NCBI RefSeq assembly: GCF_002105195.1
Contig: NZ_MUHU01000011.1
Location: 62,001-126,000, forward strand
Length of the DNA: 64,000 bases
From: Derxia lacustris
Lineage (GTDB): Bacteria > Pseudomonadota > Gammaproteobacteria > Burkholderiales > Burkholderiaceae_E
Direction of reading: 5' to 3'
The notes beneath the pieces are model-generated. The model was not told the DNA's origin. It made no database searches and saw only the letters and a program-made list of their open reading frames with translations. Below, piece after piece: positions 1 through 8,776 of the stretch. Position numbers and translations under genes: made by a program. Each line of letters starts with the position of its first letter. The first letter of the stretch is position 1.

Positions 1-109
1 AGGGCGTGGCCGGATGGCAGCCCAGGCTGGCGCGGCGCCGCGACCTGAGCGGCCGCTCGGGCAGCGCGGGCTCGGCCGCGCCGGAGGCGATGACAGGGGT
101 CATGGACAT
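1..109 (-). CDS. N-terminus of a probable sugar ABC transporter permease (partial)
   Basis: The reading frame starts at ATG 109 behind a GAGGAAG ribosome-binding site and stays open for 36 codons to the left edge. A second in-frame ATG at 103 is equally possible. The visible part is a polar cytoplasmic-type N-terminus ending in an arginine cluster (RSRRRAS), as often precedes the first membrane segment of MalF-type permeases. No membrane helix or domain is reached, so the assignment rests on context: it starts 28 bases after the stop of the periplasmic sugar-binding protein, in the same direction. The family is inferred, not seen. Confidence 0.4.
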   Translation of the reverse strand, partial: MSMTPVIASGAAEPALPERPLRSRRRASLGCHPATP

Positions 110-136
110 GGCTTCCTCGAACAGGGCGGCGCCGCC

Positions 137-1408
137 TCAGCGGACGACATAGCCCTTGTTGTCCTCGATGTTCTCGTCGATCTTTTTCGCCGCCCGATCC
201 AGCTCGTGCTTCACGTCGGCGCCGGCGGCGATGTTGTTGAGCGCCTCGGCAAATGCGCCGCTGATGGCCGGATAGGCCGGCGTCTTGGGCCGCACCACGG
301 CAATCCGGCGCAGCTGCTCCACATAGAGCCGCAGCGGGCCGCCATCGCGGTAATCGCGGCTTGCGGCCAGCGCCTCGGTGGTGGCCGGGATGGCGCCGTT
401 GGCATCGGTGATGCGGTTGATCTCGGCCGGCGTCATGAGAAAGGCCAGCACCTTCGCCGCCGCCTCGGGCGACTTGCAATCGCTGGAGATGCCCAGGTTC
501 CACGAGCCGGCGGCCGTGACCGCACGCGCGCCGAAGCGCGGCATCGGGATCAGCACCAGATCGCTGCCGAGCGCCTTGCGGTAGTCGCGGTAGACCCAGT
601 GCCCCACATAGGACAGCGCGGCGCGACCCTTGACGAAGTCGCTGTCGTCCTTGGTCGCGGCATTCACATAGCCGGCCTTGATCCAGCCTTGCAGCGCGGT
701 CAGCGCCTTCACCGAGGCCTCGCCGTTGAGCAGGCCGGTCGCGCGGCGCAGCTGCACCCGCTCGATCAGGTCGCCGCCAAAGCTCTGCACGATGGGCGCG
801 AAGCCATAGCTCGACCATTCGCCGACGCCGTAGTTGAACTTCATGTCGAGCGGATAGGGCACGCCGGCCTGCTTGAGCCGGACCAGCGCGGTCTCGAACT
901 CGTCGAGCTTCCAGGCGTCGTCGAGGCCGGCGGGAATGCGCACGCCGGCCTGGGTCAGCAGCTTGCGGTTGCCCCAGATCGCCAGCCCGGAATCGAACTG
1001 CGCCAGCGTGTAGAGCCGGCCGGCATACGTGCCCTGCTGTTGCAGCGAGGGCAGCAGGCTGTCCTTGAGGCGCGCCAGTTCGGGATAGCCGTCGAGCGGC
1101 ACGATCTTCTTCGACCAGGCGTAGTTGTAGACATTGGGCCCGTCGAACTCCAGCACGCAGGGCAGCTTGCGCGCCAGCGCGGCGGCGCTGATCTGGTTGC
1201 CGTAGCTGCCCTCGGGCAGCCGCACCAGATCGATCTTGATGTCGGCGCTGCCGGCATTGAAGGCGTCGGCCGAGGCGGCATAGGCATCGGCCTCCGGGCC
1301 GGCGCCCGAATGCACCCACATGGCGATGCGTGTCTCCGCGAGCGCCGGCGATTGCGCCAGCAAGCCCGCCAGCCCGACGGCGAGCGCCGCGATCTTGTTG
1401 TTGTTCAT
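137..1408 (-). CDS. Periplasmic sugar-binding protein of a CUT1-type ABC transporter
   Basis: The 423-residue protein has a signal peptide (residues 1-25, ending SPALAE) and the layout of family 1 extracellular solute-binding proteins such as MalE and UgpB. Features include an N-terminal beta strand with MWVHSG, a central DSGLAIWGN segment, and a late GSWNLGISSDCKSPEAAAK segment typical of this fold. It would bind a sugar or oligosaccharide in the periplasm and deliver it to the permease that begins just downstream. It starts 12 bases after tonB, so it appears to be part of the receptor-TonB operon. The substrate cannot be read from sequence. An alternative is a polyol or glycerol-phosphate binder of the same family. 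Confidence 0.88.
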   Translation of the reverse strand: MNNNKIAALAVGLAGLLAQSPALAETRIAMWVHSGAGPEADAYAASADAFNAGSADIKIDLVRLPEGSYGNQISAAALARKLPCVLEFDGPNVYNYAWSKKIVPLDGYPELARLKDSLLPSLQQQGTYAGRLYTLAQFDSGLAIWGNRKLLTQAGVRIPAGLDDAWKLDEFETALVRLKQAGVPYPLDMKFNYGVGEWSSYGFAPIVQSFGGDLIERVQLRRATGLLNGEASVKALTALQGWIKAGYVNAATKDDSDFVKGRAALSYVGHWVYRDYRKALGSDLVLIPMPRFGARAVTAAGSWNLGISSDCKSPEAAAKVLAFLMTPAEINRITDANGAIPATTEALAASRDYRDGGPLRLYVEQLRRIAVVRPKTPAYPAISGAFAEALNNIAAGADVKHELDRAAKKIDENIEDNKGYVVR

Positions 1409-1419
1409 GAACCCGTCTC

Positions 1420-2091
1420 TCACTCGACCTTGAACTCGAATTCCTGCACCGCGACGATTTCCTCGTCGCCCTGGGTTGCGCACTTGTATTGCCGCATCGC
1501 CGCGCGCACGGCGGCGTAGTACACGCGCGGCCCGGACAGCAGCTTCACGTCGACCACCGCGCCGTTGCGGATGCGCGCCTCGGCCTTGACCACGCCGCCG
1601 ATGCCTTCGTCGATGGCGGCGGCCGGGATTTCGGGCCGCACCTGCTTCGGGCAGGCCAGCGCGATGTCGCGCACGGCGGGCTGGGCCGGTGCCGGCGGCG
1701 GCGCCGGCGGAGCGGGCGGTGCCGGTGGCGCGGGCGGCGCATGCGCCGGTTCGGGCGTAGGTGCGCTCGATACCGCGGCGATCACCGGCGCGGCCGTGCT
1801 GGCCGGTGGCGCCACGTCGGGCGGCGGCACAAAGGGCGGCGGCGGCGCGCTCGGCTTGGGCGGCTCGACCGCCTTGGGCGGCGGCGGTGGCGGAGGTGGC
1901 GGCAGCTTCACTTCCTCGACGATCTTGGCGTCGAGCGGCTTCTTGACGATCTCGATCGCCTTGCGGCCTAGCCCCGACGCCAGGCCCCACACCAGCAGTG
2001 CATGCAGCAGCACCACCACGCCCAGTCCACTCATGCGGCGCAGCGGACTGCGGGCTTGATTTGAAAAATCCACGCTCAGGCTCCCGGTCAC
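1420..2091 (-). CDS. tonB: TonB energy-transducing protein
   Basis: A 223-residue TonB. It has a short cytoplasmic tail, one membrane helix (about residues 22-40) with the functionally important histidine (H30, in LLHALLV), a long periplasmic proline-rich spacer starting with nine consecutive prolines, and a C-terminal TonB domain (about 145-223, CPKQVRPEIP to the end). The chosen start is GTG 2091, overlapping the exbD stop as GTGA, which implies translational coupling; ATG 2034 would remove most residues before the helix. Its place after exbB-exbD-exbD and next to a receptor indicates a motor dedicated to the neighbouring outer-membrane receptor. Confidence 0.92.
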   Translation of the reverse strand: MTGSLSVDFSNQARSPLRRMSGLGVVVLLHALLVWGLASGLGRKAIEIVKKPLDAKIVEEVKLPPPPPPPPPKAVEPPKPSAPPPPFVPPPDVAPPASTAAPVIAAVSSAPTPEPAHAPPAPPAPPAPPAPPPAPAQPAVRDIALACPKQVRPEIPAAAIDEGIGGVVKAEARIRNGAVVDVKLLSGPRVYYAAVRAAMRQYKCATQGDEEIVAVQEFEFKVE

Positions 2092-2516
2092 TCGACGAAC
2101 TGTTCGCTGCCGACCACGCCCACCTTGGTGAGGCCGAGGCGTTGCGCGGTGGCCAGCACCATCGCCACCACTTCGTAGCGGGCATGGCGGTCGGGCCGCA
2201 GATGCACTTCGGGCTGGAGCGGCTGGCCGGCGGCTTCGCCGATGCGCGCTTCGAGCGCCGCACGGTCGGCCACCACCGCGCCGTTCCAGTAGATGACGCC
2301 GGCGGCATCGACATCGAGCTTGACCACCTCGGGCTCGACCTGGGTCGGCGGCGGCGTGCCGGTCGGCATGTTCAGGTTCACCGAATGCAGCTGGATCGGG
2401 ATCGTGATGATCAGCATGATGAGCAGCACCAGCATCACGTCGATGAGCGGCGTGGTGTTGATGTCGGCCATCACGTCCGGCTCGCCACCGCCCCCGCTCG
2501 GCAGGTTCATTCCCAT
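2088..2516 (-). CDS. exbD: ExbD biopolymer transport protein (second copy)
   Basis: A 142-residue ExbD: short cytoplasmic N-terminus, one membrane helix (about residues 23-42) carrying the proton-path aspartate D26 in PLIDVML, and a periplasmic domain ending SEQFVE. The ATG at 2516 follows a good GGAGA ribosome-binding site. It works with ExbB and TonB to convert proton-motive force into gating of the outer-membrane receptor. It is the second of two adjacent ExbD genes. The two proteins share the MGMN start and the NTTPL(I/V)DVMLVLLI segment but differ afterwards, so they are probably two non-interchangeable subunits rather than a recent duplication. Confidence 0.93.
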   Translation of the reverse strand: MGMNLPSGGGGEPDVMADINTTPLIDVMLVLLIMLIITIPIQLHSVNLNMPTGTPPPTQVEPEVVKLDVDAAGVIYWNGAVVADRAALEARIGEAAGQPLQPEVHLRPDRHARYEVVAMVLATAQRLGLTKVGVVGSEQFVE

Positions 2517-2544
2517 GGTTGTCTCCTTGGCTGCATGGCCGGGC

Positions 2545-2970
2545 TCAGTGCGCCGGTCCGGGTTCGGTGATGAAACCGACCTTGACGATGCCGGCACGCT
2601 GGCAGGCGTAGATGATCTTGCCGACCGACTCGTAATCGGCCGCGAGGTCGCCGCGGATATGGACCGCCGGCTGCGGATCGAGCGCGGCGACCCGCTTGAG
2701 CTTCTCGATCAGCGCCGCCGTGTCGGCCACGCGCGCATCGAACCAGTAGATGCCGCCGGCCGGATCGACCGACACCACGATGTTCTCGGGCCTGGTCTCG
2801 CGCACCTCGTTGCGCTCCTTGGGCAGCTCGACCTTGATCGAGGTGGTCACGACCGGGATGGTGATGAGAAAGATGATGAGCAGCACCAGCATCACGTCCA
2901 CCAGCGGCGTGGTGTTGATTGCCGAGACCACCTCGTCGTCCGCGTCGGCACTGCCGATGTTCATGCCCAC
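2545..2970 (-). CDS. exbD: ExbD biopolymer transport protein (first copy)
   Basis: About 141 residues with the ExbD plan: membrane helix from about residue 21 with the essential aspartate D25 (PLVDVML), then a periplasmic domain with the IYWFDARV and VHIRGDL segments. The chosen start is GTG 2970, two bases after the exbB stop and behind a GGGG. It gives MGMN, matching the start of the second ExbD. ATG 2964 is the alternative and shortens it by two residues. With ExbB, the second ExbD and TonB it forms a proton-driven motor. Confidence 0.92.
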   Translation of the reverse strand: MGMNIGSADADDEVVSAINTTPLVDVMLVLLIIFLITIPVVTTSIKVELPKERNEVRETRPENIVVSVDPAGGIYWFDARVADTAALIEKLKRVAALDPQPAVHIRGDLAADYESVGKIIYACQRAGIVKVGFITEPGPAH

Positions 2971-2972
2971 GG

Positions 2973-3821
2973 TCAGCCCCGCTGGCCGGCGCGATGGGTG
3001 CTGAGCAGCACCGAATGCAGCTGGTTGGCAAAGCCGCGCACCTGGTCCATGGCCGCCTTGTTGCGCCGTACCAGCCAGTTGTAGCCGAGCACCGCCGGCA
3101 CCGCGACCGCCAGGCCGATGGCCGTCATGATGAGTGCCTCGCCGACCGGGCCGGCCACCTTGTCGATGCTGGCCTGACCGGCCACGCCGATCGCGGTGAG
3201 CGCGTGATAGATGCCCCAGACCGTGCCGAACAGACCCACGAACGGCCCGGTCGAACCCACCGTCGCCAGAAACGCCAGCCCGCCCTGGAGCCGGCCCTGC
3301 ACCTCGTCGCAGGAACGTTGCAGCGAGGTCGTGACCCAGGTGTTCAGGTCGATGTGCTCCTGCAGGCCCACATGCACGCCGGTCGCATCGAGGCCGCTTT
3401 CGGCGATGTAGCGGAACGGGCTGCCGGCCTTGAGCGCATCGGCGCCCTGACGCACGCTGCCGGCGCTCCAGAAGCTCCTGGCGGCGGCGCGCGCCTGGTT
3501 GCCGAGCCGGGTCTGCTCGACCAGCTTGCTGATGAGGATGTACCAGCTGCCCATCGACATGATGGCCATGATGAGCAGCACGCCGCGGGCGATGGCGTCG
3601 CCGCCCTTCCACAGCGCATCGAGGCCGTAGGGGTTCTCGACCTGCTCGACATTCTTGGCGGCGCCGGGCGCGGCCGGCGCGCTGGCGGCGACCGGTGCGG
3701 CCGGTGCCGCCGGTTCGCCCTCGGCATGGACCGGGCGCGCCAGACCGACGACGCAGAGGAAGACCAGCAGCAGCGGCGCGAGCCAGCGACCGGCCAGGGA
3801 CAGGGCAAGGGTGCGAATCAT
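2973..3821 (-). CDS. exbB: ExbB biopolymer transport protein
   Basis: A 282-residue MotA/TolQ/ExbB proton-channel family protein. It starts with a hydrophobic signal-like segment (residues 1-33, ending VHAEG) and an Ala/Pro-rich stretch. The three membrane helices follow: about 75-100, then after the large cytoplasmic domain the two helices around STGPFVGLFGTVWGIYHAL and the segment EALIMTAIGLAVAVPAVLGYN. Those last two motifs are the family hallmarks. The extended N-terminus is the longer form of ExbB. It lies 30 bases after the receptor gene and immediately before exbD, as expected for an operon. Confidence 0.94.
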   Translation of the reverse strand: MIRTLALSLAGRWLAPLLLVFLCVVGLARPVHAEGEPAAPAAPVAASAPAAPGAAKNVEQVENPYGLDALWKGGDAIARGVLLIMAIMSMGSWYILISKLVEQTRLGNQARAAARSFWSAGSVRQGADALKAGSPFRYIAESGLDATGVHVGLQEHIDLNTWVTTSLQRSCDEVQGRLQGGLAFLATVGSTGPFVGLFGTVWGIYHALTAIGVAGQASIDKVAGPVGEALIMTAIGLAVAVPAVLGYNWLVRRNKAAMDQVRGFANQLHSVLLSTHRAGQRG

Positions 3822-3851
3822 GGATGTCTCCGGAAATCGAAACGAGGACGG

Positions 3852-6125
3852 TCAGAACGAGTACTTGAGCGAGGCCTTGACCGTGCGGCCGTTGAGCGCG
3901 CGGGCCGCGTGGCCATCGCTTTCGGCTTCGGTGTAGGCCAGCTTGTCGAACAGGTTGTTGGCGCTCAGGCCGATCAGCACGCCGTTGTCGAAGCGGTAGC
4001 TGACGAAGCCGTTGACCACGGCGTAGGCGGGCAAGGTGATGGTGTTGGCATCGTCGGCAAACGACTTGGTGGTGCCGACCACGCTGGCGCCCAGGTCGAA
4101 CGGGCCGAAGGCATAGCCGGGCGCGATCTGCCAGACCACATCGGCCTGACGGCGCGGCTTGTTGCCGACGGTGGTGGTGTCGACCGCCGACTCGATGCGC
4201 GCATGGGTGTAGGTCAGGCCGCCGTTCACGCGGAAGTCGCCGCTGCGCCAGGCGCTTTCCAGCTCGACGCCGTCGGCCTTGTAGCGGTTGGCGGTGAACA
4301 GCTGGGTCGTCGCCTCGAAGTTGCTTTCCTTGGTGCGGGCCTGGAACAGCGTCACGAAGGTGCTGAAGCCGCCGTTGCGCCACTTCACGCCGCCCTCGTG
4401 CTGCTTGACCTCGTTGATGTTGATCGGCACCGAGCCGTCGAGCGCGCTGCCGTACAGCAGCCGGTCGGCGCTGAAGGCCACGCCGTCGCTGGTGCGCGCG
4501 AACAGCGCCAGATTGCGGTCGATGGAGTAGTTGCTGCCGACCGAATACGAGGTGTGGTCGACGCCGTAATTCACCGTCTTCTGGCTCGACGCATCCCAGC
4601 CGCCGGTCGTGGCGTCGCCGGTCTGGGTCCAGCCGTTGGCGCGCTGCGAATCGCGCCGCACGCTCGCATCCACATTGAAGCCGCCCGACTCCCAGCCGGC
4701 GATCGCATACGGCGCGGTCGAGTCGTAGACCACGTTGAAATTGCGCGCGCAGCAGCCGCCGAAGGTGGTGAAGCCGGTGCCGATCGGCTGGCTGGTGGGA
4801 TTGCCGGCGGCATCGAGCACCGTGGCGCCGCGGCCGTCGAGGCTGAGGCGGTAGCTATTCCAGAACCAGGTCTCGGCCACGGTCTGGCGGCCCTTGAACA
4901 GGCCGCCGGTGAGCGTGAGCCGGCCGCCCGCCACATCGTCGATGGACTTGGACAGGCGCAGATCGTTGAACACATTGCCCAGGTCGTTGAGCGCGGTGTT
5001 GAACAGCACGCCGGTAAAGCTGCCGGCCGTGCCGTTGCTGCCGTTGTCGGCCGCGTACATGCCGATGAAGCGGCCCGAATTGCTCGCCTTGCGGAACTTC
5101 TCGTCGAGCGTCCAGCCGTCGCCAAGATCCAGCTTGGCCTCGGCGCCGATGGCGGTGGTGCGCACGCCCAGGCCGTCGCGGGTGTTGGAGGTGACCGCAT
5201 TGCCGTTGCTGTCCACGCCGGTATCGCGCGCAAGGCTGGCCGGGATGAAGAAGGCGGTGCGCGGATCGACGCCGGCAATGCTGCGGATGTGGCCGTTCTC
5301 GGTGACGACCGGCACGGGCAGGAAGGTCGGCGTGTGGTCGTCGAGCTGCTTGAGGCTCAGCCGCACATAGCCGCGGTCGAGTTCATGCGTGATGTTGGCC
5401 TTGATCTGGCCGCCGTCCTCGGTGGTGTAGCCGGTCGGCCGGCCGCCCTCGCCGTTGCGGTAGAAGCCGCCGACATGGAAATAGGTCTTGTCGCCGAGCC
5501 GGCCGCCGTAGTCGAAGTCGTAGCGGGTCTGGCGCGTGCCGATGCCGGTGGTCAGGCCCAGATTGCCGCCGCCGTCCTTGCCGGTCTTGCTCAGGAAGTT
5601 GATGACGCCGCCCGGCGAATTGGTCGCCAGCGTCGAGGCCGAGCCGCCGCGCACCACTTCGAGCCGCTCCAGGTTGTAGTCGGCGCGCAGGAACTGGTCG
5701 GCGGTGCCGAAGGCGATGTCGCCGAACAGCAGCACCGGCAGGCCGTCTTCCTGGAACTGCACATAGCGCGCGCCGCCGGCCGAGATCGGCACGCCGCGCA
5801 CGGTGATGTTGGCGTTGCCCTCGCCGCCCGACGACTCGGCCCGCACGCCGGGCACCGAACGCAGGATTTCGGCCGCATTGGTCGGCGCCGCCTTGACGAT
5901 CTGCTCGGCGTCGAGCGTGCTCACCGACACGCTCTGCTTGAGCTTGCTGCGCGCGCCGGGCGCGGCGGTGACCACCACCTTGTCCAGATTCAGGCCGTTG
6001 TCGGCTGCCGGCGCTGGCGTCTCGGCGGCGGCGGCCTCGGGCGCGGCCTGGGCCAGCGCGCCCTCCATTTGCAGCAGCGCCAGCGCCACGGCCAGTGCCA
6101 GCAGGTTTCTGCGATTCGAAGTCAT
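3852..6125 (-). CDS. TonB-dependent outer-membrane receptor
   Basis: A 757-residue outer-membrane transporter. It has a signal peptide (1-26), a TonB-box-like segment (LDKVVVTA, about 47-54), a plug domain (about 60-185, with ILRSVPGVRAES, NITVRGVP and LERLEVVRGGSASTLATNSPGGVIN), and a 22-strand-type barrel ending in the C-terminal phenylalanine (SLKYSF). The gene is first in an operon with its own ExbB-ExbD-ExbD-TonB and an ABC sugar-binding protein and sits beside a LacI regulator, so a carbohydrate ligand is more likely than a siderophore. The promoter region upstream carries two LacI-type operators. Ligand identity is inferred from context only. Confidence 0.93.
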   Translation of the reverse strand: MTSNRRNLLALAVALALLQMEGALAQAAPEAAAAETPAPAADNGLNLDKVVVTAAPGARSKLKQSVSVSTLDAEQIVKAAPTNAAEILRSVPGVRAESSGGEGNANITVRGVPISAGGARYVQFQEDGLPVLLFGDIAFGTADQFLRADYNLERLEVVRGGSASTLATNSPGGVINFLSKTGKDGGGNLGLTTGIGTRQTRYDFDYGGRLGDKTYFHVGGFYRNGEGGRPTGYTTEDGGQIKANITHELDRGYVRLSLKQLDDHTPTFLPVPVVTENGHIRSIAGVDPRTAFFIPASLARDTGVDSNGNAVTSNTRDGLGVRTTAIGAEAKLDLGDGWTLDEKFRKASNSGRFIGMYAADNGSNGTAGSFTGVLFNTALNDLGNVFNDLRLSKSIDDVAGGRLTLTGGLFKGRQTVAETWFWNSYRLSLDGRGATVLDAAGNPTSQPIGTGFTTFGGCCARNFNVVYDSTAPYAIAGWESGGFNVDASVRRDSQRANGWTQTGDATTGGWDASSQKTVNYGVDHTSYSVGSNYSIDRNLALFARTSDGVAFSADRLLYGSALDGSVPININEVKQHEGGVKWRNGGFSTFVTLFQARTKESNFEATTQLFTANRYKADGVELESAWRSGDFRVNGGLTYTHARIESAVDTTTVGNKPRRQADVVWQIAPGYAFGPFDLGASVVGTTKSFADDANTITLPAYAVVNGFVSYRFDNGVLIGLSANNLFDKLAYTEAESDGHAARALNGRTVKASLKYSF

Positions 6126-6260
6126 TTGTCGGTCTCCAGTGGACGCTGTCTCTTGTCGTCACCGGCGCCCTGACAACGGCACCGGCTTGCTGCGCATGCC
6201 TGTGCTTCCTGACGTCCTCAACCCGTCCCGGCAATGCGCAGCGAGACTGTAGGCAATCAT

Positions 6261-6274
6261 TGCAATCGATTTCA
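6261..6274. promoter_or_regulatory. LacI-family operator in front of the TonB-receptor operon
   Basis: TGCAATCGATTTCA is a perfect match to the LacI-family consensus TGNAANCGNTTNCA with the central CG. It lies 136 bases upstream of the receptor start, with a possible -10 hexamer (TACAGT, minus strand, 6246-6251) beside it, so a bound repressor could block this promoter. The 339-base space between the receptor and lacI-type gene (6126-6464) contains this site, a second site at 6439, and no gene I can see. Confidence 0.7.
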
Positions 6275-6438
6275 TTCGGGAAAACACAGAGGCGAAAAAA
6301 CTTGACGCGCGCTGGCCGGCCGTGCGATCCGCGCGCCGGCGGATTCACAGGCAAGTGACTGAGTTTTATAGGGAAAGATCGCGTTTCAGCGCGCCGGCCG
6401 GTTCCGGCTCGCGCAAGCGAGGTTGTCTTGCGCGGTTT

Positions 6439-6452
6439 TGCAAACGATTGGA
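6439..6452. promoter_or_regulatory. Second LacI-family operator
   Basis: TGCAAACGATTGGA matches TGNAANCGNTTNCA at all but one position (G in place of the last C). It lies 13 bases beyond the stop codon of the LacI-family gene and 178 bases from the first operator, measured start to start. That arrangement could allow looping or cooperative binding across the receptor promoter. Confidence 0.55.
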
Positions 6453-6464
6453 AAGATTGCGGTG

Positions 6465-7523
6465 CTAGGCCGCCGCGCCGGCGCTGCGGCGCAGCACCAG
6501 CTCCACCGGCAGCACGCGCGGCAAGGCCGCTTCGCCGGCCATCACGGCCAGCAGCGCCTCGACCAGCGCGATGCCGGCCAGCGCGATCGGCTGGCGCACG
6601 GTGGTGAGCGGCGGCTCGCAATAGCGCGCGATTTCCACGTCGTCGTAGCCGACCACGGCCACCGCCTCGGGCACCGCCACGCCGCGCTCGCGCAGGGTCT
6701 GCATGGTGGCGATGGCCAGCAGATCGCTGCAGGCGAACACGGCGTCGAAGTCGAGCTGGCGTTCGCGCAGCGCAGCAATCGCCACGTCGGCATCGAAGGG
6801 CACATCGAGCAGATGGTCGGGCGCGGGCGCGATGCCGGCGCCGGCCAGGGCTTGCAGATAGCCCTCGTGGCGCAGCGCCACCTCGGGCAGCTTGGGATCG
6901 CCGAGGAAGAGGATGCGGCGCCGGCCGCCGACCAGCAGATGGCCGGTGGCGAGCCGGCCGCCAAGCACGTTGTCGCCACCGACCGAGCAGTAGAGCTGCT
7001 GTGGCAGCTGCCCGCCCCACACCACGATGGGCACGCGGCGCGAAGCGAGCTGGTTGAGCTGGTCGTGATGGCGCCACTGGCCGATGAGCACGATGCCGAT
7101 GGCCGAGCCCGAGTCGTAGATCTGCGCCACCGAATCGAGATTTTCGGAATCGACGCGCGACAGCAGCATGTCGAAGCCGCGGTCGGTCAGCGCATCGGCC
7201 AGGCTGCCGACCATCGACAGGAAGAACGGGTCGGAGATGTGCTGGCGCGATTCGCGGTCATACGGAATCACCACCGCGACCCGGCTGTTGCGCTGCTGGC
7301 GCAGGTTCTTGGCTTCGAGGTTGATGGTGTAGTTGAGCGCGCGCGCCAGCTCCTCGACACGCTGGCGGGTTTCGGCATTGACCAGCGAGCTGCCGTTGAG
7401 CGCCCGCGACACCGTCGACATCGACACGCCGGCCAGCCGCGCGATGTCGGCCATCTGCATGCGCCGGGTGTCGCGCGGTGCGGCGGCGTCGAGGCTGGGC
7501 GGGAGCAGGTCTTTCTTGGGCAT
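6465..7523 (-). CDS. LacI-family transcriptional regulator
   Basis: A 352-residue LacI/GalR-type repressor. The helix-turn-helix is at about residues 23-45 (MADIARLAGVSMSTVSRAL), followed by the hinge helix (ETRQRVEELARALNY) and a periplasmic-binding-protein-like effector domain (about 82-345, with VAVVIPYDRESRQH, FDAVFACSDLLAIATMQTLRERG and VGYDDVEIARYCEPPLTTVRQP). It is transcribed in the same direction as the receptor operon, directly upstream of it. Two operators of the LacI-family pattern lie between them, so it most likely represses that operon until a sugar binds. The inducer is unknown. Confidence 0.93.
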   Translation of the reverse strand: MPKKDLLPPSLDAAAPRDTRRMQMADIARLAGVSMSTVSRALNGSSLVNAETRQRVEELARALNYTINLEAKNLRQQRNSRVAVVIPYDRESRQHISDPFFLSMVGSLADALTDRGFDMLLSRVDSENLDSVAQIYDSGSAIGIVLIGQWRHHDQLNQLASRRVPIVVWGGQLPQQLYCSVGGDNVLGGRLATGHLLVGGRRRILFLGDPKLPEVALRHEGYLQALAGAGIAPAPDHLLDVPFDADVAIAALRERQLDFDAVFACSDLLAIATMQTLRERGVAVPEAVAVVGYDDVEIARYCEPPLTTVRQPIALAGIALVEALLAVMAGEAALPRVLPVELVLRRSAGAAA

Positions 7524-7579
7524 GGGCTTCGCAATCGGATGAAGAGCCGCGCGAAGTTACCGGAAAGCCGGCGCGCGCC

Positions 7580-8767
7580 TCAGTCGGCCTTGGCGCCGGC
7601 CAGATACCACCGCCCCAGCAGCGCCCGCTCGTCCTCGGTGATGCCGGTGGCGTTGTTCATCGGCATGAGCTTTTGCACGACGGCCATCTGATAGACCTGC
7701 TGGGCGTGGCCGAGCAGCAGCTCGCTGGTGTGCAGCATCACGCCCTTGCTGGCCAGCTGGGCGTTGTGGCAGAGCACGCAGCGCTCGCCGACGATCCTGC
7801 GCACCTCGGCGTAGCTGGGCGGCGGCAGCTCGGCGGCGGCGCTGGACGGCGGCGCCGGCGCCAGCCACGCGATCACGCCCAGCAGCACCGCCACGCCCGC
7901 CGCCGCCCAGCGCCAGGCGCCGGGATCGGCGGTATGCCGCTTGACGAAGTAGATGCGGATCAGCGCGCCGGCCGCCATCAGCAGATCGAGCACCAGCCAG
8001 TTGAGCGGATGCGCCCAGACCATCGAGTAATGGTTGGACAACATGGCAAACACGACCGGCAGCGTGAAGAAGGTGTTGTGCACGCTGCGCTGCTTGCCGC
8101 GCTTGCCGTGGATCGGGTCGGGCTTGCGCCCGGCCTGCAGCGCCGCGACCGACTTGCGCTGGCCCGGGATGATGACCATCAGCACATTGCCGCTCATGAT
8201 CGTGGCGAGCATCGCGCCCGTGAGCACGAAGGCCGCGCGGCCGGCAAACCAGTGCGCCGCGAGCCATGACGCGCCCACCACATAGAGCGCCACCAGCACG
8301 CCGACGATCGCGTCGCCGCGCTTCATCTGGCCGAACGTGCGGCAGATGAGGTCGTAGACCGCCCAGCCCGCCACCAGATAGCCGAGCGCCAGCCCCACCG
8401 CCTGCGGCGCGCTCCAGTCGGCCACGCTCTTGTCGACCAGAAAGCTGGTGGCGTTGAACAGGTAGAGCACCGTCAGCAGGCCGAAACCGGTGAGCCAGGT
8501 GCTGTAGCTCTCCCAGTAGAACCAGTGCAGCGGCCCCGGGATGTGGGCCGGCGGCGTGAGGAACTTGCGCGCGTTGTAGAAGCCGCCGCCATGCACCGAC
8601 CACAGTTCGCCGTCGACATCGGCGGGCAGATCGGTGCGCGCGGGTCGGCGCTCAAGGCTGTCGTCGAGCCACACGAAGTAGAACGACGAGCCGATCCAGG
8701 CGACGGCGGTAATCACATGGGCCCAGCGGAACAGCAGGTTGGCCCAGTCAAGCAGATAGGTTTCCAT
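7580..8767 (-). CDS. puuD: Membrane-bound urate oxidase/hydroxylase with cytochrome c domain
   Basis: A 395-residue protein matching the PuuD family, which oxidises urate to 5-hydroxyisourate at the membrane. The N-terminal part has about eight membrane helices with the family segments HVITAVAWIGSSFYFVWLD, LWSVHGGGFYNARKF and LHWFYWESYSTWLTGF. The C-terminus is a cytochrome c domain with a CVLCH haem motif (residues 330-334) and a candidate Met ligand in KLMPMNN (about 369-373). It starts 10 bases after the HIU hydrolase gene, the enzyme of the next step, so the two are probably co-transcribed. Confidence 0.93.
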   Translation of the reverse strand: METYLLDWANLLFRWAHVITAVAWIGSSFYFVWLDDSLERRPARTDLPADVDGELWSVHGGGFYNARKFLTPPAHIPGPLHWFYWESYSTWLTGFGLLTVLYLFNATSFLVDKSVADWSAPQAVGLALGYLVAGWAVYDLICRTFGQMKRGDAIVGVLVALYVVGASWLAAHWFAGRAAFVLTGAMLATIMSGNVLMVIIPGQRKSVAALQAGRKPDPIHGKRGKQRSVHNTFFTLPVVFAMLSNHYSMVWAHPLNWLVLDLLMAAGALIRIYFVKRHTADPGAWRWAAAGVAVLLGVIAWLAPAPPSSAAAELPPPSYAEVRRIVGERCVLCHNAQLASKGVMLHTSELLLGHAQQVYQMAVVQKLMPMNNATGITEDERALLGRWYLAGAKAD

Positions 8768-8776
8768 CGGGCCGCC

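Noticed and set aside
2919..6173. Very long antisense frame opposite exbB and the TonB receptor
   Set aside because: GC-rich third-position shadow; the opposite strand encodes clear membrane and barrel proteins in an operon.
7526..7545. Possible third LacI operator just upstream of the LacI-family gene (GCAATCGGATGAA)
   Set aside because: Three mismatches to TGNAANCGNTTNCA, no better than chance in this region.
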